This document shows, piece after piece, positions 44,399 through 56,800 of a stretch of 64,000 nucleotides of DNA. A model generated the notes under the pieces. It saw nothing but the letters and a program-made list of their open reading frames with translations. It was not told where the DNA came from and did not search any database. Source of the stretch: Vigna angularis (taxonomy: Eukaryota; Streptophyta; Magnoliopsida; Fabales; Fabaceae); assembly GCF_016808095.1 (NCBI RefSeq), contig NC_068970.1:24410501-24474500 (forward strand), written 5' to 3'. Position 1 is the stretch's first letter. Each line of letters begins with the position of its first letter. The position numbers and the translations under genes were made by a program.

Positions 44399-45115
44399 TT
44401 ATGGGTCAAAGTTTTCCGGCCACCACCTTGGCCGAGGAAAAGTGACTCCACAAGCTTCGGCCACTTCCAACAAATCAAGGTTATCAAGATTTTTTTCCTT
44501 TTCATTATTCATCTCCAAAAAAACTCTGTACACATCAAACACATTCATTTCCTCCGAACTGTTCCCAACGACAGTTTCTAAAATTTTGGCAGAACAGTCG
44601 GAAGCTTTTTCTGCTTCAGAAACAAGATTCCCCTCGCAATTCCCCTTATCCTCTTCCCCTTTCAGCGATGGAACTTCCACACAACCCTCTGAAGAATCCA
44701 GATCCAGATCGACGTCCGAAAGTTTTGATTTTTTAGCCGATGGCTCCTCCGAATGAGACAGTTCCCTATCGGAAACCGCAAATTCATGAAACCGGCCATC
44801 ACGAATCTCACCCAAAACATCCCTTGGTGCTTCGTGCGAGCCTTCATCGAAGCTCATTTCCTGCGTCAGTTGAACTTCCGAAATTCCTAACCCCTCACGT
44901 CAATCGACGAACCCCTGCATTCCAGCGTCAACATCGGCGGCGTGATTAAAAGCGTAAGGGTCACCGCCGTCGGTGACGGCCTCCGGCGACGTGTGGAAAA
45001 CGCCTTGGGGGACGGGGTCTGAGGAGTCGGGCAGCGACATCATGACGATGGAGTTGAAGTTCGGCGGGGAGTCGTCGGAAGCGGGTGAGGGGGAGTGGTC
45101 ACGTGAATCGTGCAT
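44399..45115 (-). pseudogene. Unrecognised acidic protein gene with in-frame stop
   Basis: One reading frame runs from ATG at 45115 (MHDSRDHSPSPASDD) to TAA at 44399 (ending PRPRWWPENFDP), 238 coding codons if a single TGA at 44900-44902 is ignored. Base composition is clearly GC-richer than the flanks and the sense strand reads as a coherent acidic, Ser/Glu/Asp-rich protein: SLPDSSDPVPQGVFHTSPEA, a KKSKL basic patch that could be nuclear targeting, then a hydrophobic-patterned C-terminus (FDVYRVFLEMNNEKEKNLDN, LLEVAEACGVTF). The stop follows GFVD and is followed in the same frame by REGLGISEVQLTQE before the next Met (MSFDEGSHE at 44857). A 38-base GTGAGG...CAG stretch after the stop is too short to be an intron and would not remove it. 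It could be a recent pseudogene, a shorter protein from 44857 or an error. I do not recognise the family. Confidence 0.6.
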
Positions 45116-47430
45116 TTTGCGAGGAAACAGGATCGAAAGGGAGGCTGTAGGGATCGTGGTTAGGGTTGATTTCTTTTACTACAAGGTAAATTGTAAATCG
45201 TTAAATAAATAATAAATTGTATATTTTACAATAAAAGATAAATTATTAATTTTGCTGTTCATATTTCATCAAATTTAATAATAAACTTCTTATAATTTTA
45301 ATCATAAAAGTTTTAATTAGATTCAAATTTTATTTTAATTAAAATCCCATTATATAATTGAAATTTATTAAAGAAAATGAATTTTAATTGTATTTATTTT
45401 ATCGTGGTATTGTGACCAATAATAGCCTAAATAATAATTTTTTTATTGTATTAAATTAATTAAGTTTAGGTTTTCATTAAATGAAATGCATTCACCTAAG
45501 ATAGTTACAAGGTGTCTAGCAATAAAAACTACAATTTATACAATTTTATAATTTTGTTTGAGGAATCTATCAATTTTACTATATTACAATTATACGTAAA
45601 ATCTAACTTATAAATACTATATAAAATTATAAAATCTTTCACCGTGCTCCCCATTAACTTCTATATCTAGATAACATTTGTAATTTTTAATTTTTTTTAG
45701 TCATTTTATAAGTATTTAATATAATTAGTATTTATGTTTATAAAGATAAAACACTAAAGAATGTGCGTGTATATAAGTCCTTTAAACAAGTAATTTAATA
45801 TAATTAATGTTAGGTTGATGAATACTTTTATAGCCTTTTAATAAATATTAGTGGTGTTTTTCTTTAAGTTAAGAAAAAAATAGTTATTATTAACTATTAT
45901 AATCTAAAGGTTATGTAAATATAAAAATAAAATATAATTTGGTTCTTTAATATTTGAGATATTGAAAAAATAAAAATTCAATCAACCTTACAGCAGTAAT
46001 TGTGAGCGATAAAGGAGAGGAGAATTGGACTGAAAAAGTAGGAAGACGAGAGTTAACATCAGGAAGAGAGGAGTTGTACCAAAGGAGGAGGGAGAAGGAA
46101 ACTGGACTAAGGAAGAAGACACGAGTTGGAAGAAGATAGAAGTTGGCTCAAGGGAAAGGAGAACTAAGGGAGCGCCAAAAGGAGAGAGGAAAACCTACAA
46201 GAGCTTAGGATAGTTGGACTAAGGAGAGAGACAAGACAAGATTTTTCTATTCATAAGATCACATATTATTTTTTGAATATTAAGATACATGAAGGTAGGT
46301 GTGACTATTACTGTTTGGTCTAAGTTGCGTTTTATGGTGCGAAGTCTAAATGTATACAAGTATTGGGTTGAATTGTTCATCCAAATCACTTGGAGGATAT
46401 TTACAAAAGGCATTTTGATGTCAAAATCTATTCAAAGTTGGTAGTTAGCCATTAATGTAACATTGAATGCAAGTAACTTATTTCCTTACTTCAAACCTCT
46501 GTTAATGTTGACCTAATTATGGTTCAAATGCGAGTAATCACACTTTACTCTTAAGTTTATCAGTATTAATGTTAATGTGTTATGATTCATGATCGTCCGA
46601 TTTATTTGGTGACTGGTCAAATTCACTGGTAACTCGCTAAATGATTCAAACTATAGTTGATCATCCGATTTGTGGTTGACTGGACGGTTATATTATATTC
46701 ACATTATGATTAGATATATATATTCACACAATATATCACTTAGTAAGCACCACAACTTCATACATTTGTTTAAGACTAAATTAAACAATTTGTTAAATTA
46801 TCTTAAAATTCACTCTTATAAACTAATATTCATTTGATATATACGCCCATACAATCTTTTAAAAAATCCAAAATGAAAAAAAAAACATTTAGACTAGTAC
46901 ACTAATAGATAAACAAAATTACAAAACGTGCACAGTATTGTTAACTGATGATTAGTTTATAGTTTATGTATCTTCTAAAGAATTGATATAGATTATAATG
47001 ACTATAAATGTTTGTTAAATAATCAACTTTGAAGTAGAAATTAATTTTTTTCATTATCCACTAATGTCATCATTCAGGAAAAGGTATAATAAACGATGTA
47101 CAAGTACAAAAACAATTATTAACAATTCCTAACATTCAAAATGTAATGGCTATCATTTATAAAATTACAGAAATCTGTGTATTAAGGCAGAAGTAAAGAA
47201 TATAAGAAAGAAAAACAAGGATGCAAAAAGAAGGTGATTATGCAACAGACTTTATAGTGTTACCATTCTCAATAAAATTTACTGCAATAAGCTCTACATT
47301 GACAAAATGTACAACTCAACAATTCATCCATAGAAGCTTGTGGAAGGAAATATGAGAGAAGCGTTGCTTTAACATTCAACAAAAGCAAAGTTAAGCAAGA
47401 TCTCAGTAACAGACAAAATCTCTTAAACAG
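45116..47430. other. AT-rich intergenic region
   Basis: The first part would hold the promoter of the minus-strand gene ending at 44399. A purine-rich stretch lies at about 46010-46240. Short open frames have no supporting features. Confidence 0.5.
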
Positions 47431-48220
47431 TTATCATTTAGACTGTGTTCACTTGGGGTGATTCACTGTTCACGTATTATTGAGAGCGAAGAATATAAGA
47501 GAAAGTTGTGTTCCCTTTAAGGGAAATGTGCGGAAGGAATGAAAGAGAATTGCGGGATTCAGTACTTTTCAATCACTCACGAAGAAGCCGAAATTTGGAG
47601 GGATCGCAGTTCAAAAGTCTGATGTGCCCCTCTACATTTTGCTAATTCCACTTCCAATTTTGCTACGTTAATATAATCGATTCTAAGTAATAAATAATCG
47701 ATTCCAAGCATTATAAATTAAGAAAACAAGTTGGCTACACTGTGCACTCATGAGTTACTGAAAGTGAAAGTTGCAGACAGATTCCTGAGTCTTTTTTATG
47801 AGCTTGCTTCACACATCCATTGAACAGGAAAGATTCCCGCATGCATTAGTCACAGCAGACATAGTAATATTTTGAATAGCTTTTGACCATCGAACAACCA
47901 TTAATATGTGGTTGGTCTATGGTTGTTGTTGTCTTAATTGAGCCAGAAGAGCATTGTCTTGTTGAAGTGAATGAAGGAGCATTGCCTACAAGTGTGTTTA
48001 GGCAAGTATTGTTTGGTGCGTTGAGTGCGAACGAAGAGAGAAAGCTAAGGTCAGGTTAGTATGATAGTAGCTGTTTAGGCAAGTATTTGTTATTTTTTAC
48101 GTTGCAGGGTTGGTGGTAAATGAAGAAGATAAGCTTGATGGCAGGAGGAGATGAAGAAGAAAGTGGTTGATGAAGAAGACGAGTCTGCAAAGCTGGAGAA
48201 GACGAAGAAGGTGAAACCCT

Positions 48221-48390
48221 ATTCGGTTCCAAGACGTCGTATTCGGTTATAGGCGTGTGAAGAAAAACATGGGAAAACGTATTCGGTTCCCATCCCTGCG
48301 TATTCGGTTCCCCTAGTTGTATTCGGGTACGAGCGCCTGTGTTGGGGACGTTGCAGCGGGGATCCGATTTTAGAGGGTGTATTCGGTTCC
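48221..48390. repeat. ATTCGGTT motifs at about 20-bp spacing
   Basis: ATTCGGTT or ATTCGGGT occurs at 48221, 48241, 48281, 48302, 48321 and 48381. Gaps are 20, 40, 21, 19 and 60 bases, close to multiples of 20. Most copies extend to CGTATTCGGTTCC. The intervening bases are not alike. Confidence 0.8.
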
Positions 48391-48540
48391 CTTGGAGGAA
48401 TTTGCTTCATGCTTGCAAATCGTTATGGCGTTGATGGTTGAAGAAGGTGGACGTTGTAGTGTACCCATGTGACGAAGGTGGTGATTGCAGCCTAGCGTTT
48501 GGTTCGGTTCGAAGTTAGTGGTGGAAGCGCCATGATTCGT

Positions 48541-48720
48541 GATGGTGGAGGATGCAACGCACATCCCATGGTGGGTGAAGCAGTGTACGAAGTTGTCTGT
48601 GATGATGGAGGATGGAGCGAGCATGTGATGGTCCTTGAAGCAGCGACGAAGGTGTCCGTCATGGTAGAGGATGCACCAACGATGCCATGGTCGTTGAAGC
48701 AGTGGACGAAGGTGAAGGAT
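48541..48720. repeat. Three degenerate units of about 60 bp
   Basis: A pattern GATGGxGGATG..., then ATGGT(C/G)xxTGAAGCAG(T/C)G, then ACGAAG(G/T)TG recurs three times, near 48541, 48604 and 48661. It reads as related peptides in both directions and explains several open frames. Confidence 0.65.
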
Positions 48721-49160
48721 GCCCACACAACAGGATGCAGAGAAGAGTGCAAGATCTGGAGGAGGTGGTTCAAATATGGGCACCCCTAACCGTTTGTTTG
48801 TGATGCAGGTGTTCGGTGGAGTTGTTTGAGGTGTTGTGAACGTCAAGCATGAAGGTTGATTGCGAAGGTCGTGCGTGGTGGAAGTTCATCAACCACCTTG
48901 TGTGTAGTTGGTATTGTATGGTTTCTGGACTTAGAGTTTTGTTTCTTGATAGGGGGAACGAGTTTATCATGTTTGTTTGTTGGTATTGTGAAGGTGGTGG
49001 AAGTGTGTTAAGCAGGAGGTTATTTGTTTGGGTGAACATAGTTTGTGATTATTTGTGCATCTTTTTCGGGCAACAAAGATGATGCAGTTTTTTAGTTGAA
49101 GATTGAAGATTTTTTCTTGTTTCTCTGCACTTGGTTGTTTCTTTCTCTCCACTTTGTTGA

Positions 49161-51003
49161 AGGTAGATTATCATTTAACAAAGTTATGATTTTATCATTT
49201 GTTGAAGCATGATCTAATAATGTCATATTCACAGGTTTGGTTTAGAGTTACTCTATTCTTTGAAAAACATTGAAAATTACCATTTATCTAAACTCAAGAA
49301 TCAATGAATCTTGGACAATCTGTGAGTGACATTGGTTGGAGGTTCAGTGCAAAATTTTGCCTTATTCTTACTTCAAATTTTCATAAGTCTTCAACAGGTA
49401 AGTGTTATACAATGTTTACTTTTAATAAATATACTAATGCCTTAATGTGTTATGTTAATTTTTTTGCTTTATTTTTTATGAATGTATTAATGTATTTTGT
49501 TTATTTAATATATGAATATATGATATATGAATGTAGGATATATAAATAAACTAGGTTTAATGAATATATGAATGCATGAATTTAATTATACTGTGTATAT
49601 TTGTTTAAGTAAATATAGATGGAAGAAGAATTAGATTTGTCTTATTTGGACGGTGAAGATATAGATGATGATGTGGTTGGCGTAGACTTTAATATAGTCG
49701 TAATACTACATCGACAAATACAAATAATCACCTCACTGGTCACACTAACAATGTTTTGAAAGATGATTTACCAAATTTGTAACATTTTCACCCTTGTTAA
49801 GCGTCTCACATCTTAGTTTTTTTATTAATACTTTGTGTCTCTTTTTATTTATTTTTTGTATATTTTTTACTTTACTTTCATAATTTAAATAACTCATTTT
49901 TTTATTGTTTTATTTTTCTTTATCTACATAATTTGTCTTTTTACTATTATTTTATTTTTCCTTTTTTGTCTACTCTCTCTATTTTCACCTTATAATCTAA
50001 ACAAAAATTGAAATTTAAAATTATTATTATTTATTCATTTTTATGAAAATTACATCTAATCAACCTTAGTGTTATTTAGTAGAAATTGTTGGATTTGTAT
50101 TTTTAATATTTTGTGGTATCTCTATTGAGGATATCTTAATTCACTTCATTAGTATTATGTGATAATAATAATTAGTGTTTTTCCATTAGCAAAGAATAAA
50201 ATATATTAGAACACATTACCAAACCCTTTACCATTTATGTCAAACATTATTTACTTTGGTAATTATAAATAAAACATCTAGGAACTTGCAAATCGGCCCC
50301 ACGCTTCTTGTATTATGTCCCTGCAAGCCTACACTGTTATTAACATAGACAATATTAACTCAGCAGTAAGAGTATAAAAGATGATTGTCCACAAATCGTA
50401 TGAATATTTATAACCTTTCTTTTTATTTTAATTAAATTTTTTTAATTGTTTCACTTATCGTAAAATAAATTTATATTTCTAAGATAATTTTTTATTAAAC
50501 TTTTTGTTTATATTTAAATAAAGTAGATAAACTAAATATTTTTTATGTTTCATATTAAAAAAAATTTCTTTTAAATATTTTTATTTATTATTTAACTTTA
50601 CGTGACAATGTTTAATTTTTTATTTAAGTTTTCAATAATACAAACTCCTCACTTATTAGGTAATATAAAAAAATTATCTTTTTATTCTTATTTTGTTTAT
50701 TTGAAAAATTCTTTAGTAAAATAATTTTCATTATCTCACAACACTTCAATTAACTTGATATCTAAAAATAGAACTCATCTCTGTTCCGTCTTGTTGTTAT
50801 CCTAGTTGTCATAAAAACATGAAACTAGTATTGTGTTATAATTTTATTTCGTTTGAAACTAAAAAAATAAAAGGAAAGAAATCTAGATATACATTCAAAT
50901 TTGGTTATTATACTCAATTGTATAATTTATACCTTGATACTTATTTGTTGTAATAAGTCAATTATAATAAATAAGTATTTATATTATTATATTTAATTAT
51001 TAT
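49161..51003. other. AT-rich intergenic sequence with a small possible exon
   Basis: Mostly AT-rich. A Met-start frame at 49620 (MEEELDLSYLDGEDIDDDVV) follows the acceptor-like TTAAGTAAATATAG and resembles acidic starts of plant transposase genes, but it stops after about 46 codons. No gene is called. Confidence 0.4.
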
Positions 51004-51238
51004 TAGGGGTGTTAAAATGGGTCGAGTCTGATATATCGATCTGTCAACCCGACACAAATTGTGAGTCAGATTATGTATTTAAATTCATTAATCCTTTGCA
51101 ATTTGGTCCAGTGGGTCAAAACACATATTAATCTGCATTAATCCGTCAGCCCCTTTATTTGCTATGTCTTACTTTTATTCCTTTCTTTATTCACTTCACT
51201 AACACTGAGAGATACCACAAAACCTCACACTTCTCTTC
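51004..51238 (+). mobile_element. hAT-like terminus, interrupted by the gypsy element
   Basis: TAGGGGTGTTAAAATGGGTC followed by GTCAACCCGACAC and CAGTGGGTCAAAACA resembles the ends of non-autonomous plant hAT elements. The LTR retrotransposon begins at 51239, so the right-hand part may continue after 59300. A matching far end with an 8-bp duplication was not found. Confidence 0.45.
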
Positions 51239-52117
51239 TGATGACAAACTCCTAGCTAAGGGTCCAATCACAAGAAGCATGGCCAAACAAATTCAAGAAG
51301 GATTAAAATCATTTCCAAAAGAAGGAGCTAAACTCTTATTTACTTGGGCTATCATGAAGTATTTCTAGACCTTGTATTAAGGGTCAAGTAGTATAGGGTA
51401 TATTTTTAGGCCTTGTATAATGGGCCAAGTATTGTATGGTTTGTAATATTAGCTTAAAAGAGTGTGTCCCACCATGGGACATGATGGCCACATGGCAAGC
51501 TCTTAGTGAAGACACTTCTTAAAAAGGAAGTGGCCATGTGTCACTTTCCAAGTGGAGAAACTCTTCCTAAAGTGGATTGTCACATGTCACTCTAAGAGTG
51601 GAAAGCTTTTGCAAAAGTGGATTGTCACATGGCACTTTAAGAGTGGAGGAACTTTGCAAAAGTGGATTACCACATGAGTGGAGAAGACTTTACAAAAGTG
51701 GATTGCCACATGGCACTCTAAGAGTGGAGAAACTTTGTAAAAGAGGATTGCCACATGTCTCTTTAAGAGTGGATAGTTTTTAGGGTTTCTTGTCTACTTT
51801 GGAGACACCTTTCTCTATAAATAGAAGGGTCTCCTTCCTTGTAAAATAACTTGATGAATTTGAATGTTATTATGCCAAAATGTGTGCAAACATATCTTGT
51901 CTCAAGTCAAGGCTAGAGCATCCCATGAGGTCCCTCTAACCACCCTTCTCTAGAGTTGGCCCAACCTCTCCGGAGATCCATCAAACACCTCCATCCTACC
52001 ACAAATACTCACCAAAATTGTGAGCCCACCACCATATCCATCGCTTCCGCACAAATTCCACCTCCATAGCTTCATCTTCGTGCTTTGGCCCAACCTAGCT
52101 CGAGGAGGACGCTATCA
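51239..52117 (+). repeat. 5' LTR of the gypsy element
   Basis: 879 bp, TG...CA. The U3 part contains about five tandem units of about 45 bp (51545-51780: AAAGTGGATTGxCACATGxC then CTCTAAGAGTGGA). A TATA box (TATAAATA) lies at 51816-51823. A 210-base open frame at its left edge duplicates the polyprotein's C-terminus and is not a gene by itself. Confidence 0.95.
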
Positions 52118-52119
52118 TT

Positions 52120-52132
52120 TGGTATCAAGAGC
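52120..52132 (+). other. Primer-binding site
   Basis: TGGTATCAAGAGC, two bases after the LTR, corresponds to the 3' end of initiator tRNA-Met (usually TGGTATCAGAGC) with one extra A. Confidence 0.75.
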
Positions 52133-52839
52133 TTTGGGTCTACAAGAGCTAAGTATCTTGGTCCTTTACCTATCTTTGTGTATTTCTTGTTGTTATTGTG
52201 TTGTTCTTTATTGTCTTCCATTGTTTACATCCATATATGTTATTTTTATGGTTCTAGTTTGTTCTTTTGCGGAACCATTCGGTTTTTACCACTAAGTTTC
52301 CATATACATGTGTTGTGGCGTGCTTTTATATTTTTTTTTGAGTTTTTCTTCATATATTTGGTTCTGTTTTAATGTCATTTTTGAGTTATTTTTTATTTTT
52401 AATTCCATCCATGTTGTCTAGAGTCATGTGTAGTCATTTTTATGTCATTTTCTCTTAGTTCGGGCTTTGCAAAAATCATAAAAAAATATGTCCCATTGGG
52501 ATTTCGAAATTACAGTATATACATCCATTTGAGTGCTTTTTTATTTCATATTTGAGTTCATGCTTGTCATTAGATCATTGTCAAGTTCTTAGAGTTAAGT
52601 TTCTCTTGTGTTTCTTTGAGTTTCATGCTCTATTTTTGATTCTAGTAAGATTTCTTCCATTTTTTTTTCTTTGAGTCATGAACTTTGAGCTACCCAAACA
52701 AATTGTCCAGATCTAATTTGTGTTGAAAAACAAAAGTGTAGACAAAAGTAAAAAGCCAAAGTAAAAAAAAAAAAAAAGTAAAAGTACAAGCAAAAGCAAA
52801 AGTGAAAAAAAAAAGTTACTTTGACTTGAGACTTTGACA

Positions 52840-52940
52840 TAAGACTTTACCATGACACTTGGAGATGATACTTGGACATAATATCTTGACATGACACTTG
52901 GACATGACCCTTGGATATGAGACTTGGACATGACACTTTT
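52840..52940. repeat. Short tandem repeat in the leader
   Basis: Variants of GACATGACACTTGGA recur about seven times with roughly 14-base spacing. Confidence 0.75.
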
Positions 52941-53839
52941 GACAAAATATTGTCTCTGCCTATAGTGCACCATTAGCTCAGTGTTTGTAAAGATAAGAAG
53001 TAATAATTCTCTATTCTAATTGTTTTTTGTTTTGTTCATCTATTCTAGTGCCTTTCTTTAGGTAATTCTTTTGAGTGCCTAGCCTTCGTTTTTTTAAGCT
53101 TTATTTTCTTGATTGTCTTGTTCATTACTCTCTGTTTTGTCTCAACATAACTCCTTTTGAAGAGCTATTGTTCAAATTGGCCCTTGATTTGCATTCTCTT
53201 TGGATTCCTACCTTTCGGATTTGGTTTGATATTTGGTGTAGGATATTCTTTGGAGGAAAAACGAAATTGGACATAGTATATCGGGTGATCGGAGACCTCT
53301 TTGGACCTTGAAACCTTGAGGAAGAGACAAGAAGAAAAGGAGTGAAACACTTTAGAGAGGAACACACATTATTTATTTGTATTACGCATTTTTGAGTTGT
53401 AAAATTGTATTGCTTTTGGATTTGTAACTCATAACCTTGTTAGGTATCTTGGGGTAGTCTGTGATACTCAATCCCATATCCTAACAAAGACTTGTAAACC
53501 ATATTGAAAACGTTTTTAGTTGGTTAAAGTTTGAAGGTTCCAAAGTGCCTTCTAACTTTACCATTAGGCCGCATAGTCTAGTTTAATTGTTGTCTTTAAC
53601 TGCTTATAATTTATTGTGTGTCTACTTGTGTATCAAACCTAATTCCATTAGTTTGGTGCAAGAGAACTTGAGGTAAACTTTGGCTAGGAAAGGCTTGGAT
53701 TTTAAGTGATCCTTAGTGATTCTCCTCTCTTTCCTGGAAGTGAACTTGAGATTATTTTGCCTCCTTAAATCTCTAAAGGAATTTACTTTTGAAATACAAG
53801 TTTGTGTGTGCATTACATATTTTGAATTTTTTTTTAAGA

Positions 53840-56800
53840 ATGTCTAAGGAACCTTCTTACCAAATTGATAGTGATTATAGTGAAGAGGCCCAACCAAATT
53901 TAGAACAAATGGCCAAGGAACTAAAATCACTAAAACTTTGGCAAAAGCAAGAATCCATTTTGAAAGAAAAAGAAAGAGTTGAAAGAGAACAATATCTTGA
54001 AACCTTAGAAGAAGAACTTAGAGTTCTAGCCCAAAAACAAGAAAAGGTCCAAGAAGAGATAAAGAAAAGTAGGAATAGGAGTCACTCAAGGAGAAGTTCA
54101 AAAACTCCCACAGAAAACACATACCCTGAACAAGATAGTAGGACTGCTGCACAATTCTACCAACATCCTCCACCTAGAAGGTATAGAAGGGAGAGTGAAC
54201 AACCACCAAGAGAGATTAGGATAGACCTTCCTCATTTCCATGGGAAAGAAGATGTTGAGGCATACCTAGATTGGGAAATGAAAGTAGAACAACTTTTTGA
54301 GTGTCATCAAATAATAGAGGAAAGGAAAGTTTCCCTAGCCACCTTAAGCTTTCAAGGGAATGCCATGTATTGGTGGATTGCCCTAGTGAGAGAAAGAAGA
54401 CTCTCCAATTCCCCTCAAGTCCAATATTGGAATGACTTGAAGAGTGCTCTAAGAAGAAGACACATACCTTCCTACTACCATAGAGAGCTTATGGATAAAC
54501 TCCAAAGGCTCCAACAAAGAACCATGAGTGTGGAAGAGTATAGGCAAAAGATGGAACTCTACATGATGAGGGCGGGAATTAGGGAAGAAGAAGGAACCAC
54601 AATTTCTAGATTTCTAAGTGGTCTTAATCTTGATATTAGAGATAGAGTGGAATTGTTGCCCTATCAAGATCTTAATGATTTGGTACAAATTTGCATAAAG
54701 GTAGAGCAACAACATTTGAGAAAAGGTTTGAAAATTGACCACTCAAACTCATATGTTAAGAAAGACTACAAGAGGGAGGGAAAACAAGTGAGAAGAGAGG
54801 AAACCCCTAGGAAATTTGAGAAAGAGAAAGAGAAGCCCAATCAAGGATCATCATCATCCATGCACACTAGTGAAATTAAATGTTTTAAGTGTCAAGGTAG
54901 AGGTCATATTGCATCACAATGTCTCACCAAAAGGATCATAATCTTAAGGGGTGTTGACTCATATAGTAGTGAAGAAGAAGAAGAGAAAGGTGCAAGTGAG
55001 GAGGAGAATGAAGGAGAAGATTCATACCCTTGTGATGGAGATCTCCTCATGATGAGAAGAGTTCTCAAGAATCAACCCAGTCCCCAAGTCTTAACCCAAA
55101 GAGAAAACATCTTTCATACAAGATGTAGAGTTTCAAACAAAACATGTTCTCTCGTTGTAGATAGTGGCTCATGTTGTAATTGTTGTAGCACTAGGTTGGT
55201 GGAAAAGTTAGGTCTCACCATCAAACCTCATCCTAAACCTTACAAACTTCAATGGCTAAATGAAGGAGAGGATTTGAATGTGAACCAACAAGTGGAGGTC
55301 AAGCTCTCAATAGGAAACTATGAAGATAAAGTACTTTGTGACATAATTCCTATGGAAGCTTGCCACATTCTATTAGGAAGACCATGGCAATTTGACAAGA
55401 AAACTATACACAATGGTCATACTAATGAGATTACTCTCCACCATAAGGAAAAGAAGTTTATTCTTCATCCCCTACCACCTTCTAAAGTGTTTGAGGATCA
55501 ATTACAAATGAAGAAACTAAGGAATGAAGAGAGAAATGAAGAGAGCATGCATAAGGATTTAAGGGAGCAAATTCCCAACTCTTGCATTCATGAAGAAGGG
55601 GAAAGTAGTGCTCTTACCAAGGTCACTCAAAAGGAGAAAAATTTGTCTAAGAAAACATTGAAGAAAACTCTCCTTTGTGAGCAACCTTCCTATCTCCTTT
55701 TTTGTAAAGGAGCACTTTCATGTATTACTGCAAATCTAGAACCCAAGTGTCTATCTCCTTTGGATAAACTTTTGAAAGAATTTAGTGATGTGTTTCCCAA
55801 AGAAGATCCCAAAGATCTTCCACCAATCAGGGGTATAGAACATCAAATAGATTTTGTTCTTGGGGCAAGTTTACCAAATAGGCCAGCCTATAGAACCAAT
55901 CCTCAAGAAACTAAGGAGATTGAAACTCAAGTTCAAGAATTATTAGACAAAGGTTGGGTTCAAAAGAGTTTGAGTCCATGTGCTGTGCCCGTGTTGTTAG
56001 TTCCTAAGAAAGATGGAAAATGGAGAATGTGTTGTGATTGTAGGGCTATCAACAACATCACCATTAAGTATAGGCACCCAATTCCTAGGCTTGATGACAT
56101 GTTAGATGAGTTGCATGGATCCATGATATTTTCCAAAATAGATCTTAAAAGTGGTTATCACCAAATAAGAATAAGAGAGGGTGATGAGTGGAAAACTGCA
56201 TTTAAGACTAAATTTGGTCTATATGAATGGTTAGTGATGCCATTTGGCTTAACTAATGCACCTAGCACCTTCATGAGATTAATGAACCATGTCCTTAGGG
56301 ATTGCATTGGAAAATTTGTGGTTGTGTACTTTGATGACATCCTAGTATATAGCAAGAGTCTTCATGATCATTTAGGACATTTGCAAGTTGTTCTCTCCAC
56401 CTTGAGGGACAACCATCTTTTTGCAAACAAAGATAAATGTACATTTTGTGAAGATAGTGTGGTATTTCTAGGATTCATAGTGAACAAGCATGGTGTGCAT
56501 GTTGATCCCACCAAAGTCCAAGCCATTCAAGATTGGCCAACTCCCCAAAATATAGGAGAAGTTAGGAGTTTTCATGGTCTAGCATCTTTCTATAGGAGAT
56601 TTGTCCCTAACTTCTCAAGTATAGCTTCACCTCTCAATGAGCTCGTAAAAAAAGATGTGAAATTTGTGTGGGGAGAGAAACAAGAGTTGGCTTTCAAGCA
56701 ACTCAAAGAAAAACTTACCAATGCACCCATTTTATCTCTTCCAAACTTTTCAAAAACTTTTGAGATAGAATGTGATGCAAGTGGTGTAGGAATAGGTGGA

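Larger units (their letters stand above)
47431..49160. other. GC-richer low-complexity region, unclassified
   Basis: Composition shifts from AT-rich to more balanced between about 48100 and 49080. Overlapping open frames occur on both strands (for example 48370-48846 minus and 48499-48789 plus), but none has a recognisable domain and the overlap suggests that repeats rather than selection keep them open. It may be the body of an undetermined transposon: a GACTGTGTTCACTTGG phrase after TTA at about 47441 recalls PIF/Harbinger ends, but no partner was found. Confidence 0.4.
52118..53839 (+). other. Untranslated leader of the gypsy element
   Basis: 1.7 kb of T-rich leader between the 5' LTR and gag. 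It carries an A/G tract (52730-52815) and a minisatellite of ACTTGGACATGAC-like units (about 52840-52940). Open frames here are short and unsupported. Confidence 0.75.

Noticed and set aside
44862..44899. Mini-intron removing the in-frame stop of the gene at 44399-45115
   Set aside because: The GTGAGG...CAG stretch is only 38 bases, below the workable size for plant introns, and starts after the stop codon.
47441..47460. PIF/Harbinger-like end (TTA then GACTGTGTTCACTTGG)
   Set aside because: No inverted partner with TTA/TAA was found within several kb.
48370..48846. 158-codon minus-strand frame as a gene
   Set aside because: It runs through the periodic repeats and overlaps other frames on both strands; no domain is recognisable.
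51159..51368. 69-codon plus-strand frame at the left LTR
   Set aside because: It is the LTR copy of the polyprotein's C-terminus joined to flanking DNA by chance.
51577..51783. 68-codon frame and its copy at 58755-58961 with repeating KSGLPHGTLRVE
   Set aside because: It is translation of the LTR's 45-bp tandem units, present in both LTRs; the repeat, not selection, keeps the frame open.
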